Source of the DNA: Struthidea cinerea
Lineage: Eukaryota; Chordata; Aves; Passeriformes; Corcoracidae
Assembly: GCA_013397865.1 (NCBI GenBank)
Contig: VZTI01001123.1
Coordinates: forward strand, 242,994-306,993
Direction of reading: 5' to 3'
DNA length: 64,000 nucleotides
Of this stretch, positions 25,009-38,670 are shown piece by piece. Made by a program: the position numbers and the translations under genes. Within the stretch, counting starts at the first letter, position 1. Each line of letters begins with the position of its first letter. The notes beneath the pieces were generated by a model that was not told the origin of the DNA, did not search any database, and saw nothing but the letters and a program-made list of their open reading frames with translations.

Positions 25009-27699
25009 AGGATGCAGACAGCCATGCACAGGTGTGATGAACGTTGTGGATGTAAATTGCAGTTGCTCTTAATACATCCTTCAGTCTTCCTGACCAGCTG
25101 CCTTGGCTTTCCCTGTTCCCTGCTTTGCTGTACCTGTCAGCTCTTGAGATGCTTTTTTACGTGTTGATAAACTCTGCAGGAAAAGGTAGAGGAGTGATAT
25201 ATATAGTCATAATCTGATATGTCCAATATATTAGCTGAATCAAATGTCTCTATGTGGCATGAAAGCACGCTGCAGGCACAACCCCTATATGTATTTTGAA
25301 CATTTTGATAACCCTGGTAGCACAAACTCAGGAAAAGTTTGCTCCTCCACAGAAAGTTTAGACAAAAATATAGACGAGTTTCGATGTCAAAAAATCAACA
25401 TCTCCACAGATCAACTGTGATTATATACCTTTATATAGACCAAAGAAATAAGCTGAAGAAACAGACCACGAAATAAGACCATGTTTGGCTAGCTGAGAAT
25501 GCTGTAGGCCTGATGCTAAGAGATGAAGTTGAGAACACCTGAAAGTGCACAAATGCTTAATGGTGTAATTACAAAAGCATAAGCTGTCTGGCTACAGAAG
25601 GAACTCCAACTCTAAGAGGGTGGGGAAATTTAACACTACATATTGTAAACTACTAGTCCTTTAAAATTGTTAATATAGCTTCAGCAAAAGATACTGCCTG
25701 AGGCGTGACCAATTTTAAATGCTGTATTTGCATTCACAATGTTTTAAAATAACAGTCTGGGTAAATTAGTCCCATTTGGACAACATCTGCTCTTTCTCGC
25801 TCCTTGGACTCTGCTGTAACAGAAATGAATGTGAATGGAAGATTTTTAAGTTGCCTAAAAAAACCCTCCAACATTTTACCCCACTTCAAATAAGATGTAT
25901 GATAATGCTTTGCAGGTGTAATTTTAGATTGCAAAGGTTTAGAGGGTTTTCTTTTCTTATGACTGTTGCACCATGTGGTCTGGATAAAAAACTGGCTTTG
26001 GTTACCAATAGTGTTAAACAGGAAAACAAAACTCCACATGACTCAGTGCTTGAAAATTATTTAAACATGGCACACAATAAAATTTTACAATTCAATACAG
26101 TATATTTTCTTAAGCTGAGCTCACTTTCATTAAAGCAGTGGTAAAGAAGCAGCACTAGAATGAGTTTAGGTGGGCCAAATGGTTGCCATGAGTGGCAGCA
26201 CTACCCTACGAGCTCTGGGAGATGGTGGGGTCCCACATCTCTTGAGTACTGACATTCCCAATACATCACATGGGGACATGAGAATGTGGTGGTGGTGGTG
26301 GTGGTGAGAGCTGCGTGATCCTGGAAAGACAAAGCAGTCACAGAGTTTGCGAAGGCCTTCAGGAGGCAGGTGAAAGGTGCTTCTGTCATTTAGCCATTTC
26401 ACCCTCAGTTTCTTCGTGTTTAAATATGACTAAACCTTTCCTTGCCTGCACAGCTCAGTTCTACTTCTTTCATCTTTATGCACTGTTGCAGAGCAGAGCA
26501 GCACCTCTGCCCTTCCAGCATGTCACAGACAGTCCACAGTTGGGCTTTTCTTCTGGAAACGAGTATTTAGAAAGCGTTGGGTACAGCATAGTCAAAGGCC
26601 TGGTGACCTCAAGTCTGCAGAAACGAATGCTTGAGTTCCTGACATCTTGGTTTTTGCCTTCATGATTCAGCAAATCGAGCACCAAGTACCAGCAATTGTG
26701 GTAACAGCTCTGGGACCTATCTTCTTGGCTTGAAGTGAAGAAAATTCAGTGAAAGTTCAGACAAGCACAGACCAGATGCCATGATTTGAACACTAAGAAA
26801 TTTTGCAACATTATTTAAAACAAAGACTTCAGATTAAATGAAATACAAGAATAAAGGATCTTTCCTCATCTTCAAGATCAGTCTTGAAGTCTTTTGCACT
26901 CTCCCTGTGCATAGTTGCTTGTTGTATCATCATCTTGGCAAAAGTTAAACATGAAACCAGGATCATTTAGAGCAGAAGAAAGTTCTGCTTTTACATCCAC
27001 AGACATGGAGTTCATTCTTGCAGAGGACTTGGACACAGACCACATTGTGCATGTGTGTGCAGAGAACAGAGTCCCAGAAAAGGAAACAAAAATCACCAAG
27101 AAGTGCTGGGAGAGTACTTTTGCTCACAGAACTGATAATTCTAGATGATAGTCATTTTGGCTCTCCCTTCAAAGTCTCCAGCAACAGAAAATTGAAATCA
27201 AAACAGAAAAGACAAAGGAAGATGAAAGAGAGAAATATTAATGATAGATTGAAAAAACATGAAACAATTTAATCCATGACTGAAGACAAAATGATTGCCA
27301 AGTAATATTTTAGTCAATCAATATGTCTCCCTGCCTTTTACACAAAGGCCAGTGATTAAAGTAACTCAGTCCTACTCAGATGCAGTAAATTTTCTATTTC
27401 AGAGGAGATGAATAACTCCAGGACATGTATTTCCTGAAGATTCAAATGCTTTTGCATGAATCTTAATTTCCATTAAGATAACAAAGACGCAAAAAAGATT
27501 CTAAACTTTATTTACAGAGGACAACATTGGATCCTGTGCATGAAGGTTTCAAAGTCCTGAATATGCAGAATGGAACCTTTTAGAAATTAAGTCAGACTTA
27601 CTAGCTATAGAAAACCAGTGGAAAGAACTCAAAAGAGCAAAATGGTGACCAGCTGTTGAGAGAGAGCAGTGGGCAGAGAGCAAGTGCCTATTAGAACCC
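25009..27699. other. Unassigned DNA
   Basis: No gene or repeat family was seen other than the GGT microsatellite at 26287-26306. Open frames near 26.2-26.7 kb are on both strands and overlapping, with no domain. Confidence 0.5.
26287..26306. repeat. (GGT)n microsatellite
   Basis: About seven GGT units in a row. On the minus strand the frame reads as a histidine or threonine run depending on phase, an artefact of the repeat. Confidence 0.85.
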
Positions 27700-28081
27700 T
27701 AGAATCATAGTTTGGTTTGATTTGGAAGGGACCTTAAAGATCATCTGGTTCCAACCCTCTGCCCTGGACAGGGAGGTCACTCACTAGATCGGGTTGCTCG
27801 GGGTCTCATCCAGCCTGGCCTTGAACATTTCCAGAGACGGAGCATCTACAGCCTCTCTGGACAACCTGTTCCAGTGCTTCACCACTCTGAAAAGAATTTC
27901 TTCCTTATATCTCATCTAAATTTGCCCTACTTCTGTGTAAAACAATTTTCCCTTGTCCTCTCACTATCTGCCCATATAAAAAGTCCCTCTACCTCCTTTA
28001 ACAAGCCCCCTTAAGGCACTAGAAGGCTGCTAAAAGGTTTCTGCAGAGTCTTCTCTTCTCCAGGCTGAACAGCCCAATTTC
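27700..28081 (-). mobile_element. CR1 LINE, 5'-truncated 3' end
   Basis: Read on the minus strand this ends with the CR1 3' hallmark (GGTTGGAACCAGATGATCTT-like block, then GGTCCCTTCCAAA and CTATGATTCTA at plus 27700). It covers the ORF2 C-terminal region and short 3' UTR, with the typical 'ttctccaggctgaacagccc' block near plus 28056-28075 marking the 5' limit of recognisable CR1. Frames are broken, so it is a dead copy. The 5' truncation is typical of CR1. No target duplication was recognised. Confidence 0.9.
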
Positions 28082-31000
28082 TGAAATGCTTTTGTGATCT
28101 CACTAAGATCGCTTCAGGTGCCATCCAGGTCTGAGTCTTGCACTAAGTTTCTGTAAAGACAGTTTTAAAATACTCCAAAATCTATTCCAACTCATAAATA
28201 AATTAATAATTTTTAGTAACTTCTAAGAAATTAATTTTTACCTAAAAACAGTGTCTGGTATTTCTGGGCCTGATCCACCGAAATTTTCACAACAGGAATC
28301 GTTCTCCCTCCTTACAGTACAAGGCTTGACACAGCCATAGGTATGGTAGATCCATAATTTACTCCCTTAAGACTAGTGATTGTAGATTGGCAGTTGGATT
28401 CTTGGACAAACTGTGAGGCCAAAAAGACCATTTTTTTCATTCTTGACAATGTAGAAATGAAGTTAATACAACCCTGCCAGCAGCAAACACTTAAGCCTCT
28501 GTGTACAAATATTGGGCAGGTAGGTAACACATATTTCTGACTTGTCCGGTTGTTTCACTTTCTAAAGGCAGTAATTTGGAAAATGGAAAAATCTATTCAT
28601 AGAAGTTAGCTCTTCCACAATATGTGCCAAAAGTCTCTTCAAATATAGAGCTGAAACTGTTTTTCTTTAATCTTGTTATTTTTCCGTCTTCTTTACTCTT
28701 TCCTTCCTTTTCTTTCTTCTGAAAATTGCAGAATTATCACCTGTTGTCATCTCCATGTATGTTCATACTTGTTTGAATGTGAGTCAAACATTAGTCTGTA
28801 ATTTAATTGAAGGCTGTAAGGTTTATGTTGGGCTGAGTGCTAAGCAGCTGCATGTTGTGCCTGTGGCCTTGAATCAGAAAAAAAAGGGGGCAGCATTTCA
28901 AGTGAATGTGAAGCCTTTCTTTGTGAGAAAGTTAGTTCTCTTCACCTTCACAAAACCCTGTGTTATATATGGGAGGGCTTTGTCCACCTCGGTTTCTCTC
29001 TATGAACTAGTGACTGAAAAGTTCTAAATTTTTAGCCATTGAGGAGCTAACATACACTGTTTACAGAAAGTCAGGAAGCCAATGTGTTAAAGGAACTTTC
29101 ACAATTAGAGTTATTCAGAGACTCCAAATCATGCATTTTATGAACTAGAAATATAGAAATATAATACTGACCACCATGCAAGTATAGTATCTGTCTTGTC
29201 TTTTAATACTGTCAAAGCAAAGTGCCATAATGATCATTTAATCTATCTCATAATACAGATTCTCTGTTTACATTCTTTATTGCTATACTTGACAAAATAT
29301 AAATACCTCATCTTGTTTTTCACCATAAACACTGAAAAGGTTTACTGGATCAGCAACTGAATATACCTGCTCAGGACGCTGTGGCAAATACACAAATAGC
29401 TAAAAAATTCTTATATTTTAAGATCTCAGTTCCTCATTAATTCAGAATGCAAAATCCTACTAGATTTTTGCTTTGAGTTATATTTAGGGTCTTAGCTGTA
29501 AAGAACAATAAGGTTATTCTTCCAAAAGGGAGGGGGAGCGTTGTCCCTCCATGAAGAAACGGAAGAATTCTCACCGAAAATTCAGTCTTTCAATTAAATG
29601 CCATAAGAGTATAGCTACTCCCGCCATGGGTGCTGCTCCCATGGCCCTTTCAGTTCTCAGCAGAAGCACCCTAAGATAGCTTTCCAGAACAGTGCTCAAA
29701 TAGAAAATCAATATCTGGAAATTGCTATTACACACCATAGTAGTACACCTTCCTTGGCTGCTCCAAAACCACCATCAGCAGAGGACATTGCCCAGGTACT
29801 TGCCCAGACAGAGGAAGCAGCTTGGAAATGAATGGCAGCCACTGGAAATGAACTGCCAAGAGCATGGAAAACAGCTACAACAAGCTGGAATTTCAGCATC
29901 AGTAATGATCAAACCTGAGTGTAAAGGGTTCATGTTCCAAAGACTGGCGGTATCATGAAACACTTATCTACGGAAATGTGTGCTTACCCAAAACGTCCTG
30001 GTTTTCAGGTTGCAGGCACCCAACAGTAGATTTAAAGAAATATGTTTATGTCTTTCATGTACTAGCCCAGTTATTTTATTACTTGGCAAATTACTGAAAC
30101 AATTGTGTTTGCTTATTTTGTTTATATAACTATTTCCCAATTGCAAACTATTACTGATGTATTTTAAGAACAATTTGCTTTCTCACTGAATGCTAAAGGC
30201 AAGTAAACTACTTTGCTTAGAGAAAGTTGGAAATTGCTTTATCTCTTCTGCCTTGGGATTTACAGATGTTTCAGTGTTCATCGTGCTTCATTTACAGACA
30301 TTGGCCTTTAACATATGAATTATTTTAGCCCAAGGACCAAAAAAAAAGCACACATGCTTCTTGCCAATGTCAGTGCATCCTTGGTTTTGGGGAACAGCCT
30401 TGTTTTACAGGAGAAAAAAAAATTAGGAATACACTGGTACCAGTTAGGAACATATTAGTACAACACTAATTGTAAACTGGAATGTGTCAGAATTAAGTGA
30501 GTTATGATCTGGCGAGGACCTGCAAACTATAGTCAGATACTTAATAAAGTTTAGACATGCAGCTGTGAATACTTCTGGATCCTTGCCACCTTTTATTAGA
30601 GTGGCGCCCAGCAACGCTGCTGTAGTTAAGGGTCTGTCAGCGTTTCCATTATAAAATCCCATTTTTTTAGGGCTTTGTAACTTGCCCATTTTAAATCACA
30701 TCAAGCTGAAACTTGTCATTAAAATTGTCAGGAATAATTTCTTTTAATACACAAACGTTACTTAGAGTTTCAATCTATCGTTGTTTTGGATTCAGAGAGG
30801 TAAAGAAAATAAAGTAAATGCATGTCCTATTTTATTAGAAACTTTCTTTGCCATACTTCCAAAAAAAAAAAACCAAACCATGTCAAAAAACAACAAAACA
30901 AAGGCTTGAGTTTGAAAAATATATACTTTTAGCCCCCTAGGGCTGAATACTGCTTTTTGTTTCCCACTGAGGCATAAGCAGAGAGTACAAAAATGGCATT

Positions 31001-34000
31001 ACGTTCTAGTTTCTCAACCTACTGTCTTGAAGAATTGTCAAGATGGTTTGAATAAAACACAATCTGATTATCAATTCTGTGCATTGTGGGTTTTTGTGTT
31101 TCTTTCTTTGTGTTGTTTACATTTTAGATTTTACAGTAGACTTTTCATTTCATTTCCTACTTGTTTTCTATCAGGGCATCAAGTATTTTAGTCTGATGTT
31201 CATACAGCCCCAGAGCAATGGAGATTCACACCACCTGAGGATCTTCTCTTCAGCTGATTAAAAAAATTCCTTGTCACTCTGACGTCCCTATTTCTACCTT
31301 CCTTTATGAAAAGAAAGCAAGGAAAATTATTTGGACAGGTTAGTTTTTTATATCCTTAAATCCATGTGCAATACAAAGCATGTAACTATGAAAGATGTGC
31401 AGTTTTATCCAGGTTTCTTGTCAGCTGAGGTTGCATCTTGGTTTTGCACTGTGTGTGCTGTGCAGGTGGTCAGAATAGGAACCAGCCAGTGAATTTTCTT
31501 AGGGATCTTTTACTTTCTTTCTTTCTTCTTCTACTATTCCCCTAATATATGCGAAAAAAATAAAATAAGTTACTCAGACTGAAGTCTACCACTGGTTTGT
31601 GGTGATCACATAACAGGAAAAAAAACATGAGTTTTCAGTCTAGATGAGCCTGAAAATCTAGAGCAGAAATTGAGGGAGAAAGGTCTTGTAGGAATTGAGA
31701 AGTTATTTTTTTTCATTATTATTGCTGTATTTGATCAGAGGGGCAAAGAGCAGCTTTATTACTCACTTGGAAACTTCTCAATAACTGTGGAAATTACTCT
31801 TTCCAACATACCATAAGTGACAGACAGCTCCACATATTGTCAAGCCATCACCTGGTCTCCCCTTTCCAAGTCATGCAGGCAAACTGAAACCAATGAGACT
31901 AATGGAAGCAGTGATGCCTACATCGTAGATATTGGAAGTATATCTGTCAGCCCACATGCAGCCCAACAGTAGCAGCACCAGCCCAGCCAGGGTTGCTGTG
32001 TACCAAATCTGCATGTCCTGGACAGCCTCGGGTAAGAACGTGAAGCAAGTTCAGCTACTTGACCTGACATTCCCTATGGATTTACCCTTATGTCTTGCTC
32101 CTGTCTCTTTAGGGATGGCCTCCCATCTCTTTAATTGCAACCCCAGTTTACAATCCTAAATTTGTTGTGTCCCTTAGCTCCTCTGTACCCCATGTTTGAC
32201 ACCTGTTCCATGCCCTCAAACTTCTTCTAAAGCTGAGCATGACTGTCCATACCCTGTCTGACAATCAGACAGACTGATCATAAGGGACTGGATTTGGGTT
32301 CTAATGGCAAATTCAAGGTCATGTCAGTGGCCTCAGAGAAAGAGTTAGTTGATGTGTTTACATTTAGTTTATGCAGGGCTAACATGAATGCAGGATTGAT
32401 TCCCACAGTTCATCTGATGAGCAATAACTGGTTAATCCACTTGTTACCTGATAGTACCCCTGAGACCTACCTTTGAAAATGCAGTCTCAAGTAACCCTTC
32501 CTCCTCCCCCTCCTGCCCTCCCTGCCCACCAGCCCCCCCTCCTGCCTGGCCTCCAAATTCCTGCTGAGGTGAGCATGGTCATTAGTTCCTTCAATGATTC
32601 ATCAGAAACAGATCAACTGTCTGTAAAACTCTACAGCTTTCTAATAAGCAAAAATAACGAATTGGACAGTATTGAACCTGAAATACTGCAGCACATGGTG
32701 CGTGAGGTGTGACAAGCAGCAGTAGCGCTGGGCTCTATGCTGGAGTTGTGGTTTTAATGAATCATTAGTCCCAGTAACGCAAGTCAATCTAAAGTCTTTT
32801 CATCAGGATTGTTAAAGTCAGAGAACTCAGCATACCTGGGTGTCTCAAGGAGCAGTAAATTAGCAGCCTTTAAGCAGAACATGACTTCTGCAGTTTGCCA
32901 TCTTGAGTTTCATTAGCCAGTGTTTCTTGTTCATCTCGTTCATTAATTACATTCTCACCCTTTAATTTGCCTCTTTTAATAAGGGGTTCATTCCCATCTT
33001 CCCCAGTCCAAATGGAGCAGGTTACTGACATTTTTTGCTCTAGGTGTGAAATCAAGTTGTGGATTTTCAAGGTGCTGAGTGCTGGGTTGTTTTTGAAGCA
33101 GTCCAGGAGTACTCATGGGGCAGCACTTGAAAATCAGGCAGGCTGTGTAGAAGGGCCTAAACTATGAAACCGCAAAAGTGACAGCTCTAGAGATCGGATC
33201 CTGGCTATGCCTCAGGGAGTGCTCTGACAGTCAAAGCATATTGACCCAAACAACCTTATCATGCTTGCCCCCAGTCACTTGATCACCCAGTAGGGAGGGG
33301 GCTCCAACAATGCCAAAATCACAGCAAAGGGTACCCCAGTTTTCAGACCATTAAAGCCTGAGGAAAGCCTCTCTTTGGCCTATATAGTATGCTCACTCTT
33401 TCTCCTTCAGCCAGAGGGTCATTTTCTTGCCAGGTTCAGAAAGAGCTGATGAAAAATTTTTTTGGCCTGAAAGAAAATAAGAACTTAGGCTGGCTTAAGC
33501 TGTAACAAAAGTGTCTGCATTTTTTCTGTATTCATAATTTTAAAAGTAGCTTAAAGTATTAATATCCAAACATTTCTAGCCTCTGAAAAGCTGCTGATAG
33601 AAGAATGCTAGAACAAACTATTGGAAACAGAGTGTTCTTAAAACTGTAATGCTGATTGACCAGGTCAGCAGGAGCAGTTGTGGTAGAAAATTGTTGCATT
33701 GTTGCCATGGCAGCTGACTCCTGGAATCCTTCTCTTGGAGCACCTCTCCTCATATTCTCTGCTCAGCACTAGCGTAAAGGACAAGCCCACAGCTGGCACA
33801 GCCTTGGGCAGAAGCACAGTGTGTCCAAGGGCCACAGGGGCAGGCAGGCCACAGGGGGCTCTGGCCAGCTCACAGGAGCAGGGCCACTTGTGAGGGATGA
33901 AGCAGAACCTCTCGTCTCTCTCCAGTCATTCATCTTCAAACAATTGTGTGAGACATTATGCTGTTTTCCTGTCCAGAGCTGCTGCACACACTGACCTCTC

Positions 34001-37000
34001 ACTAAGGCTGTGACAATTCTGTGGTTCCCAAAAGAGGATTCTTTTGTGGCAATGTGGTGAAATTGAAAGCAGGGAATACCTGCTACAGAGGAAGCCAGAC
34101 CTGGGACAGACAGTGTCAGGGGACTTGACAGCTGTATTCCAGATCACTGCATGCAGCAGCAAGCTGCAAATACAAGCCAAACGCCCACCAGTACCATCAG
34201 GATCAGTCTGTATGTATGCAGCGAGTCAGTAGATGGAGCAAAAAAGTCAGCCTGCAGGAAAGATAATAGCACAGGAAAGGCCATATTGAGGCAGTCTAAA
34301 ATCCACTCCCGTCCCTAGATATGGTAGAAGAGAAAAAAATTCTGATATCTTGAGGAAGGTCTAAAGCACAGAGTGACACAGATGTAGTAGCTATTTGGAA
34401 ATATTACGTGCAAGGGACTGTTCAGACAGGAACACTGTTCCACATGGAAAAATGCAATTAAAGGCAAAAAAGAAGCCACATCTGTGAACACCAGCTGTTG
34501 CTATCAATATCATGGGGAACATTTAACTATCATGAATAGCTAATACCTGTTTAAAATTAACATGGCCAGTTTCATCTGCTACATAAAGTCATTGACTTCG
34601 CTTTGTAGAACCATAGGGAAAGGTACAAACAACAAGGCTTACCAGTGCTTAATTCACACAATGAACAGTTGAAAAAAGAATTTCCTGGATTGTATCAGTG
34701 TATATGTCAAAGCCTGGGAAATTAATGGCATTGGAAGGCTCAGTAAAAAAGCTGCAAAGCTGAAAATCCTGACACCTTGACTGTGAAAACACCATGAACC
34801 TATAGAAAGACAACAAGACACTGAGATAAGTTCTGGCAATATTTTCTAGCAATCTGCCCTATATTGATGCTTCCTGGGGAAAGGGGAGAGAAGGTGAGGC
34901 AGAAGTCAGTAGAATCGATCTGTTATTTGTGTCTGAATAACCATCAGTTATTCTAGTATTTTAGTCTTTCATGGTCGGATGAAGCTTTAATAGGAGACAG
35001 CTTTGTCTCTGCTGTGCAAAAACTTGCCAGGGAAGCAAACAAACAGCTCCAGAGAGACTCAATTCATATTTACATCAGGGCCCACGAAAACAGCCTGATT
35101 AATGCAAAGGGAGTCAAATAGAAATCAGTGTCACTAGAGGCCTGTAACTATTCACCCATTCTCTTCTGCTGTGTCATGCTGAGTGTCTCTAACAGCAGAT
35201 AACTAGGTGGGAGATGCCAAGAAGCCAGCCAGGCTTCTCCCATTTAAGGACACTGCACTCAGGGCTCTGTGCTCAGCTGTGATTCCCACTTGCAGCTCTC
35301 TACACCACTCTGGTGGTTTAGAGGGACTTTGCTCTTCAAAGCTGCCTCCAGTGCTGCTGGCATGTCTAAATGCTGCACCGCACCATTATCCCTGGCTGCC
35401 AGAGCGTTCCTGCACAACCCAGCACTGCTGGCTTCTCCAAATGTCTGAACATCTTCATCTGGTGCTTGAAGAGCTCAGTGTCTCCAAGGAGGACCACAGT
35501 TGCAAGACTGAGCTCATTTGTGTACTGTTTCTGACTGTCATGTAGGTCCGCAGAAAGAGAAACAACAGTGTCACATTCTCGGATGGATCCCATTTAAGGG
35601 AAGAATTCAGACTTGTAAGAACAACCACAGCTTGGACATGTGGCTGATTGAAATACAGACATTTTCCATTAGGGGAGACTGGAACTACAAAAGATGGACA
35701 TGTTTGGTTTTCATTTCATAGATACTTTATTAGGGATTTAATTTGACTGCATTACATGCTTAGGGCAGGCTGTAGATCTGAAAAAATTTGTTGTTGATTT
35801 TTTTAATGTTCACAAATTAAATGAGTGGCTGATTTCTGCCCCAGTTCACTAGTAGCAGAGCAGTAGATCTGACCCTCTGTTTCCAAGCCCTCTGACCTAT
35901 CCTGGATGGGGATCTGGCTGCAACCAGAGAAAAGCAACAAGGAAAAGGACCCATATTACAGAGTTTTGAGAAAATTCACATCTTTAAGAACTGAACCTCA
36001 GGTAACTGTGCACATCACTGTCTCCCCTTTCCAGCAGTTGCTACGATGCTTTCTGGGCAGCACAAAGAAGTCTGACCAGAGCCATTGATCCTGGCAAAGG
36101 CATTTGAAAGGTGCAATGGGAACAGCCCCATATCACAAACATCTCCACCAGCCTTGGCCAAAGTTTCTTGAAAGTGCAACTGGAACATCTGGAGGCTTAA
36201 CAAGCATTTCATCTGCTTCTCAAACCATCTCAGGGGTTTGTCTTGTTTTTTACAGCTCGTAAGTTTAAGTGGTATATCTAGTAAAAGGACATTATTATCT
36301 ATACAAAACTCAGAGCAGATACATGAAGAAGCAGAAGGCAGCTATGTGCCCCTCTTGTTGCCTCGTAATCCTTGTATGCCCAAGCTGCTTCGCCACCTCA
36401 CTTTCCAAATTGTGAATGACTACCATGTTGTTGTGATGGCTGTGTTTCCTACTGAAACAAACCTTGTTTAAGGTTTAAGAAATAAGAAGGTGGCAACGTC
36501 AAGTGAAAAGGCCCCTAGATGTATCAGCTGCAACATGTATTCCTGATAGACTGCCTGTGTAAGAAGTTCGTGGAAGGAGGCATTATTCTATAAAACTTGA
36601 GAATATGAACATCATTGCCATCTGCAACTGCAGGGACAAGGAAATTGATGCTTTTTTCCCCTCATCTGAACATGGGAATAGACTTGTTTGCTTTTGCTGA
36701 ATGGATGTGGGCTGTTCCCTTCACAGAGTTTGCGTGAAAACGCATTAAAAGGTGCTTGAAATATAATCTGGTCCCGGACAGTAACAAGCAAAAAGTTAAA
36801 AAGAACATGCTTGCTTATCTATGGTACTGCTGTTTCTGGAAAAAGAGCCAAATACACATTTTCAAGAAGTGACAAAACTACATAGTTGCTGTCCGTCTTG
36901 AGAAACCCTATGCCACAGAACAGCCAGCACATGGTAAGTCATAAAACCTAACATTGCCACCCACAAAATAAAATTCAGCTCCAAAATGCAGACAAACACT

Positions 37001-38663
37001 AGAATGGTATATAGAAAAGTTGTAAACTACATCCTGTCTTCAGTCATTTGAAGTAAGTGCACGGAAAAGACTCAGAAAGTGCTGAGTAAAATGTAAAATG
37101 AGAAATTTGGAAAAACTCAATAAAAGTTTTTCTTTAAAATAGGTCTAGAAATCTCTTCCAAGTGTGCAAAGTGCAGCTTGATCCAGAAGGCAAGATATGA
37201 CCTCAGACATGGAGAATAACAAAAAACATTTCCTGTATGTTTAAATATCTCAGCTTCTATATCTGCAATACTCCTGGCTTCACCAGGAGTTTGTGGGTGC
37301 TCAGCAGGTGCTCAGTTTTCAGGCTTTTGCTTTGTGTGTTTAATTATAAAAGCAGTGGAAGAGTTTTGTATATAGAAGCAGCAGGTCACTCATATTAGAA
37401 TAACTTAGACCTATAGATGTTTTAGAATAACTGACAGCTAGGACACAATAGCTCTACGACAAGCAGCTGATGTGAATGGGCTTTATTATTGAACAGCATC
37501 CTTATAGCAGCTGGCAGAAAAAGAAGAGAATTAGCTAGCTACAAAATGATGTAAACATTGAAATAAATGCAGTGCAAATAATAAGGAAATCTGGTGTGTC
37601 TGCCAGTATAGTGCTGGTCAAATTGGCTAGTAAGAACAGAGTTAATCCTTGGGACACTCTTCAGTGACCAGAATTAGTATGGACCCATGAAGTCCTGAAA
37701 TATTCATTGTTTCTGCTAAAGCTGTCTTATGGAACAATTACCTAGAGTCTGTGTAATCCATTGACCCATTCACTTGTTATATGCTTTTATTACACTCCCC
37801 TGCAGATGTTGCTGTTTCCAATTAGAGATGTAACTTCTACCACTGGCTGTTAATAACTATTTTGCCTTGAGACATATCTTATTTGCTAACTGAAAAAGGC
37901 AGGTTAATGGTGTCTGCACTATAGTATATTATTAGAAGTGAGTTTGTGAAGTAAACTCCCAGTGACTCTAATCTCAGGAATGCTGACTCCTCCTGAGGTC
38001 AGTAATTGGGTATTTTGGAATTTGCCATAGCAGCAGGCCTAAGCCTGTCTTCAGCTTTCTTTGAAATTTGGACCCTGAGGTCAGCAAAATAATTGGTTCA
38101 TTTGAACTGAAAACCAGAAAGTGAAGGGTCCAGTTTTCCCATAGTGTCTAACTTCCAATTCACCAAACAGATTTTGAGATTTTCTCTCTCCTTAGGTAGG
38201 CACTGTTCAGTTTCATTTCCACTTTACTCTCCCTGCCTGAAATTTTCGTTTGTCATGAATCCTAGATAGCAAGTGGAGCAAGGCATGGTTACTCTCTGCA
38301 TGTATTTTAGAAACACTTTTTGTTTTCACTGCTTGAGCATTGTAACAAGACAAGATCTATTTCTGTTTTTTCTTTCCAGTTTTATGTATTTGGAAATTCT
38401 TTCTATTGTTCTCTAAGTACAGCTTTGACTGCCTCAAGGGCTTGCTTTTGCGCCACCCTATGTCTCAAGTTCTTTATTTTGATGGACCTTGGCTATAATT
38501 ATTAATCAGTAATCATCTTTTGATGAAATTAAATTAAATGCTCCTTATCCATATTCATGGCTCTATGAGTGGTGGCAAGTGTTAACAAGTAAATCTTCAG
38601 AAGTTCAGGGTTTATGATGTCACCAAAACAGTAGAACAAGGCCAGGGTAAGTGAAGAGATCAG
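28082..38663. other. Unassigned 10.6-kb stretch
   Basis: This is the longest part without a recognised repeat. No exon or RNA gene can be supported. A pyrimidine tract ending TTGCAG at about 28660-28731 resembles a splice acceptor without coding sequence after it. Open frames at 33.7-34.2 and 35.2-35.6 kb lie in locally GC-richer DNA on both strands and show no domain. Confidence 0.5.
32506..32539 (-). other. G-quadruplex-capable tract
   Basis: The plus strand has five runs of three or more C: 32506-32510, 32516-32518, 32520-32522, 32525-32527 and 32533-32539. On the minus strand this gives five G-runs with loops of 1 to 5 bases, satisfying the usual four-run G-quadruplex pattern. It lies inside a short open frame (32473-32712) that reads as polyproline here, so that frame is probably compositional. 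No promoter or transcript start could be tied to it. Confidence 0.7.
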
Positions 38664-38670
38664 TGTATCC
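38664..38670. repeat. Probable CR1 target duplication, left copy (TGTATCC)
   Basis: A 7-bp word directly before the CR1 3' end is repeated at 39498-39504, just past the 5' end of the same CR1. CR1 copies often lack clear duplications, so this could be chance. Confidence 0.5.

Noticed and set aside
26201..26402. Frames with His or Thr runs
   Set aside because: Produced by the GGT microsatellite read in different phases.
28660..28731. Polypyrimidine tract ending in TTGCAG as a splice acceptor
   Set aside because: The signal is common by chance in AT/T-rich DNA; the downstream frame (28755-29027) has no recognisable domain and no matching donor was found. The same holds for 2067-2083 and the T-run with TTTTTCAG just before 22981.
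32473..32712. 79-codon frame with a polyproline N-terminus
   Set aside because: The proline run comes from the C-rich tract; no domain, homologue or splice context could be recognised.
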